DNA of 64,000 nt, taken from Gordonibacter massiliensis (ex Traore et al. 2017). Its GTDB lineage: Bacteria > Actinomycetota > Coriobacteriia > Coriobacteriales > Eggerthellaceae. The translations under genes were made by a program, and so were the position numbers. This document shows positions 60,857-64,000 of the stretch, one piece after another. The stretch is from positions 3,096,168 through 3,160,167 of the forward strand of contig LT827128.1 in the NCBI GenBank assembly GCA_900170005.1. Direction: 5' to 3'. Positions within the stretch are counted from its first letter, which is position 1, and every line of letters begins with the position of its first letter. The notes under the pieces are model-generated. The model had not been told where the DNA came from. It searched no databases and saw only the letters and a program-made list of their open reading frames with translations.

Positions 60857-62387
60857 GGCGGCCCCCGTTCCCCCTCGATCCTTGCAAGAGCCGCCGGAGG
60901 CTCATCACAGCGCAGGGCGAGCCGTCTGCCAGCACCGCATAGCCGATGCATCCCGCCTCGCGCGCCGCGCGGCGGTCGAGCAACGCCGGCAGCCGGTTCA
61001 CCGAAACGCGCTCGTATCCACCGATGGCGTCCACGGCGAGCGCCCGTTTCTCTCCCAGTGCATCGAGCAGGATAATGTAGCGGGGGCTCTCGGTGGCGAA
61101 CACGCCGCATTCCTCTCCGGCGTTGAGAAGCACGTACTGCTCGTCGGTTTCGCTGACATACCAGGTTGTGCCCGCGGCAGGATCGTCGAGTTCCGGCGCG
61201 ACGCGTTCGACGCGAAACGCCTCGAACCGCAGGATCTGCTGAGCCGGCAGCGCGAATCGGCTTTCCCCCGTGCGTAGCAGGGCCACTTCGAGCACGGTGA
61301 ACGGCACGGGGAAGCTCAAGGCTATCTCCAGCGTGCCCCGCTCGGTGTTGCGCACCTCGCCGTGGCCGCCGATATGCTGCAGCATGGAGCCTATCTCGTT
61401 GAACTCGGCAAGGGCGTCTCCGTGGTTTCCGCTTTTCGATTCGACGAAGCGCGGGAGCAGCAAAAACGCACCGAGCTCCTCGTCCGAGTACGTTTCGAAC
61501 GGGCGGGCGAGCAAACCGCGCTCGCGTGCGATTTCTCCCACGATCATCGGGTTGAACGGCCAACCGTCGTGCTCGATGCGGCAAACCACGTCCGAACCGT
61601 CGTTCTCCACGCGGATGCCGAGGGTGGCGCGAGCCGGTTTGCCCGCGGCCAGGCGTTCTTCGGGTTTCTCGATGCCGTCGCGGATGCACGATCGCACGGC
61701 GCGCTTGAGGATTTCCTCCATCGAGGCGAGCACCGCCCGATCCAAGGCCAAGTGCCCGGCGGCGATACGGAGGTCGACGGCGATGCCGAACCGGCGCCCG
61801 TAGTCGTCTGCCAGCTGGCGCAGCGAGGAGGCTATGCGGTCGAAGGGCTCGATGCGCGAACGGGCGGTTACCGTGCGCAGCTCGTCCACGGCTTGCGCGT
61901 GCGAGAACGAGATGTCGTTGAGCACGCGATCGCGCGGCAGGCTCTCCGCGTGGGCGCGCAACGCCCGGCCCGTTTCCTCGAAGCGGGCGAGCAAGTCCGT
62001 GAGCTCGTCGTCGCGTTTGGTGCGGGCGTCGCGATCCGCGAACGCGGGCAGGGGGTCGAGGGCGCCCGCGCCGCCATCGACGATTCCGTCGGGCACGGCG
62101 AGCGGCGGGATGTCGTCCGGGTCGTCCACCAAATCGCAGCAGTCCACGAAGAACGCGCCCCTGATGGCCAGCAGGACCTGTTCGGGCTGGGGAGCGGTGA
62201 AGCGGATGAACAGCCCGTGGTCGCGCAGGTAGGAGATGGTGTTCGGATCCCTCTTGACGGTTCGCGGGTGGCACGACACCGAGTCGCAGAGCGGTTCGAC
62301 GCGGCGTACGACCAGCGCGGCGCGCGTGTTCTCCAGCCCGCAGTTGGGCTTGAGCATCACCCGCACGATGATGTCGTCGCTTCGCAC
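60849..62387 (-). CDS. CheA-like protein lacking the phosphotransfer domain and a functional ATP site
   Basis: 512 residues. The N-terminus (VRVMLKPNCGLENTRAALVV, later HGLFIRFTAPQPEQ) matches the CheA P2-type response-regulator-docking fold. A helical region, a HATPase-like domain and a C-terminal CheW-like P5 domain (VALLRTGESRFALPAQQILRFE) follow. No HPt/P1 domain with its phosphorylated histidine is present. In the HATPase part the N-box that reads RNxxDHGIE in CheA is RSCIRDGIE, and the DDGRG loop is HDGWP, so ATP binding is doubtful. The EKPEERLAAGKP segment confirms the relation. Start is GTG 62387 behind GGGGGAGGA. It looks like a scaffold or switch rather than a kinase. Confidence 0.78.
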   Translation of the reverse strand: MRSDDIIVRVMLKPNCGLENTRAALVVRRVEPLCDSVSCHPRTVKRDPNTISYLRDHGLFIRFTAPQPEQVLLAIRGAFFVDCCDLVDDPDDIPPLAVPDGIVDGGAGALDPLPAFADRDARTKRDDELTDLLARFEETGRALRAHAESLPRDRVLNDISFSHAQAVDELRTVTARSRIEPFDRIASSLRQLADDYGRRFGIAVDLRIAAGHLALDRAVLASMEEILKRAVRSCIRDGIEKPEERLAAGKPARATLGIRVENDGSDVVCRIEHDGWPFNPMIVGEIARERGLLARPFETYSDEELGAFLLLPRFVESKSGNHGDALAEFNEIGSMLQHIGGHGEVRNTERGTLEIALSFPVPFTVLEVALLRTGESRFALPAQQILRFEAFRVERVAPELDDPAAGTTWYVSETDEQYVLLNAGEECGVFATESPRYIILLDALGEKRALAVDAIGGYERVSVNRLPALLDRRAAREAGCIGYAVLADGSPCAVMSLRRLLQGSRGNGGRHA

Positions 62388-62401
62388 GCTTCCTCCCCCG
62401 C

Positions 62402-63004
62402 CTACTCGGTCGGACCCGACTGCGCGAACACGCAGCGGTTCTTGCCGGTTTCCTTGCTGTGGTACAGCGCCCGGTCGACGCAGGCGAAGTTCTCGTTGAA
62501 CGTGAGGCCGGGATCGTAGGCGCTCAGGCCGAACGTGAGCGTGCACGAGAACTCCCCGATGCCGTCGTCGACGCGGTACGCGGCAACCTCCTCGCGCATC
62601 TGGTCGCACAGGCGCAGGGCCTCGTCGTCGGGCGTCGAGAACAGCACGACCAGCAGCTCCTCGCCGCCCCAGCGGATCACCGGATGGCCGCCGGCCAGGT
62701 CGTCGAGGATGTCGGCAATGCACACGATGGCGACGTCGCCCGCCTGATGCCCGCGCACGTCGTTGATGAGCTTGAAGTCGTCGATGTCGCACAGGGCCAG
62801 CACGATGCTCTCTTCGCGGCTCGCACGGGCGATTTCCTGCTCGAGGTAGTCGGTGAGGTAGTGGCGGCTGAACAGCCCGGTGAGCTGGTCGCGGAACGCC
62901 AGGCCGCGCATGGCGTCCAGCTGTTGTTTCAGCTGCACGTTGTCGGCGCGCAGGCGCTCGTACTCCCTGCGCGCCTCTTCGGCGGCTTGGTCGGGGGAGG
63001 CCAT
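62402..63004 (-). CDS. GGDEF-domain diguanylate cyclase, cytoplasmic
   Basis: 200 residues: a short coiled coil (about 5-35) and one GGDEF domain. The active-site motif is GGEEL (113-117) with CDIDDFKLIND before it, so cyclase activity is expected. The inhibitory RxxD site normally just ahead of the motif is missing. There is no membrane span or sensor domain; its input probably comes through the coiled coil from the neighbouring receptor. It begins 3 bp after the MCP stop and ends 14 bp before the CheA-like start. Confidence 0.9.
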   Translation of the reverse strand: MASPDQAAEEARREYERLRADNVQLKQQLDAMRGLAFRDQLTGLFSRHYLTDYLEQEIARASREESIVLALCDIDDFKLINDVRGHQAGDVAIVCIADILDDLAGGHPVIRWGGEELLVVLFSTPDDEALRLCDQMREEVAAYRVDDGIGEFSCTLTFGLSAYDPGLTFNENFACVDRALYHSKETGKNRCVFAQSGPTE

Positions 63005-63007
63005 GTT

Positions 63008-64000
63008 CTACCGGCCGATCTCGGTATCGGCTGCCTTCTCGGTTTTGAAGCGGCCGATCAGCCGTTTGAGCTCGTCGGCGTGCCCGGCAAGCTCCTCGCC
63101 GATGACCGCGCTCTCCTCGGACGCGGCCGAGTTCTCCTGCACGACTTCGGAAAGGCTGTCCATGCTCTCCTGAATCTGCGTTATGGCTTCCATCTGCTGC
63201 TGCGAGGCCTGCGCGATGGCGGTCATCATCTCCTTGATGCCCTCGGTGGCCGCGACGGCCTCTTCCATGTTCCGCGACGTGGAGCCTATCATGGCGCCGC
63301 CGTTCTCCACGCTTTCTATGGCGCGTCCGGCCAACTCGTCGGCCGCGCGCGACGCCTCGCTCACCTGCGACGCCAAGCGGCGGATCTCCTCGGCCACGAT
63401 GGCGAACCCGCGCCCCGCGTCGCCGGCGCGCGCGGCTTCGACCGATGCGTTGAGCGCGAGGATGTTCGTCTGGAACGAGATGTCCTCGATGGAGTTGGCC
63501 AGCTGCGAGATGCTCTGGGCGCTCTGCCTCACATCTTCGATGGTCTGCACCGTGAGGGCTATCTGGTCGCTGCTGTGCTCCACGGCTCCCAGCACGTCGG
63601 AGGTGCTGGCGTTGGCGGTCATGACGTTTTCGGTGTTCTCCTCCACCACCTGCGTGATGTTCTGCACGTTGGTGGCCAGTTCCTCGATGGCGATAGCCTG
63701 CTCGGCCGACCCTTGCGCCACGGCCTGCGATCCGTCGGACATCTGGGACGAGGAGCGCGCCACCTGCTCGGCGGTTTCGTCCAGCTGGCGCACGGCCATG
63801 CGCAGGGATGCGACCGTGTCGTTCACGGAGGCGGCGAGGGAACCCAGTTCGTTGTGCGCGTCGTAGTCGATGCTCGCCGTCAAATCGCCGGTCGCCACGC
63901 GCCTTGTGGCCTGGTCGATCTCCCGTATCGGCTTGGCGATGGCTTGCGTTATGCGCCGCCACATGAGCACGACGATGACGATGGCCGCCACGCCCAGCAG
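63008..64000 (-). CDS. Methyl-accepting chemotaxis-type receptor, cytoplasmic part
   Basis: Partial: the frame stays open to the window edge, so the N-terminal sensor and first span lie beyond. Visible are the end of a membrane span (VIVVLMWRR), a HAMP domain ([20 protein letters not shown]) and a full MCP signalling domain with the conserved hairpin tip ([20 protein letters not shown]). The C-terminus lacks the NWETF-type pentapeptide for CheR. It heads an operon with GGDEF, CheA-like and CheW genes. No CheY, CheR or CheB gene is seen in the window. Confidence 0.92.
   Translation of the reverse strand: MLGVAAIVIVVLMWRRITQAIAKPIREIDQATRRVATGDLTASIDYDAHNELGSLAASVNDTVASLRMAVRQLDETAEQVARSSSQMSDGSQAVAQGSAEQAIAIEELATNVQNITQVVEENTENVMTANASTSDVLGAVEHSSDQIALTVQTIEDVRQSAQSISQLANSIEDISFQTNILALNASVEAARAGDAGRGFAIVAEEIRRLASQVSEASRAADELAGRAIESVENGGAMIGSTSRNMEEAVAATEGIKEMMTAIAQASQQQMEAITQIQESMDSLSEVVQENSAASEESAVIGEELAGHADELKRLIGRFKTEKAADTEIGR

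Noticed and set aside
60849-62387. Annotating this gene as a normal CheA histidine kinase
   Set aside because: No HPt domain and substitutions in N-box and glycine loop argue against kinase activity.
1-64000. tRNA, rRNA, prophage or integrase-associated island
   Set aside because: No cloverleaf, rRNA segment, integrase, terminase or attachment-site duplication was found on reading both strands.

Overview
The window is GC-rich and densely packed, and it looks like chromosome of an Eggerthellaceae member (class Coriobacteriia, Eggerthella/Gordonibacter-like). Pointers to this are a DMSO-reductase-type molybdoenzyme operon, a Tat-exported flavoprotein next to a multiheme cytochrome c lipoprotein, a very long fused 2-hydroxyacyl-CoA dehydratase activase, NEAT/Shp-type heme acquisition, LAxTG-type cell-wall sorting signals and many palindromic intergenic repeats. 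The genus is inferred, not proven. No rRNA, tRNA, CRISPR array, phage or complete insertion sequence was recognised.

Layout. 1-2937: end of a molybdopterin oxidoreductase operon (catalytic subunit tail, four-cluster ferredoxin subunit, TorD-like chaperone, ferric-reductase-like membrane protein), closed by a convergent LysR gene. 4342-10688: five-gene heme uptake operon (wall-anchored NEAT protein, Shp-like protein, IsdE-like lipoprotein, permease, ATPase) with two DtxR/IdeR-like boxes in its leader. 10921-13838: lysC (with a probable internal beta-subunit start) and asd, separated by a candidate type I toxin module. 14149-17783: Tat lipoprotein solute-binding protein translationally coupled to a c-di-GMP phosphodiesterase. 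17756-19792: peptidase-C45-like hydrolase and an AraC/GyrI regulator. 19976-23877: KdpDE and a 42-residue membrane protein, without kdpFABC. 24205-27497: tlyA, two MITE-like palindromes, yccF and two tandem type II toxin-antitoxin pairs. 27555-31434: UPF0210 protein, MFS transporter, BirA. 31435-32491: gene-free repeat region. 32492-38474: TetR regulator and the giant activase, which carries a palindromic repeat inserted in frame. 39035-42682: BspA-type leucine-rich surface protein bracketed by two 248-bp direct repeats. 42976-47966: response regulator, sensor kinase, ABC ATPase and FtsX-like permease in one operon. 48321-52673: very large pilin-like adhesin with an exact 363-bp tandem domain duplication. 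52769-57081: LysR, XRE regulator, flavoprotein and hexaheme cytochrome. 57228-60354: glutathione peroxidase, a second candidate type I toxin, an XRE/AbrB regulator and an alpha/beta hydrolase. 60395-64000: an unusual chemosensory-like operon (MCP, active-type GGDEF protein, degenerate CheA-like protein, CheW) running off the end of the window.

Together the genes describe an anaerobic, host-associated cell that respires organic electron acceptors through exported redox enzymes, takes heme from its surroundings, decorates its wall with large sorted proteins and uses c-di-GMP signalling. The least conventional parts are the MCP-GGDEF-pseudo-CheA-CheW operon, the solute-binding protein/EAL pair, the two candidate type I toxin loci and the repeat families.
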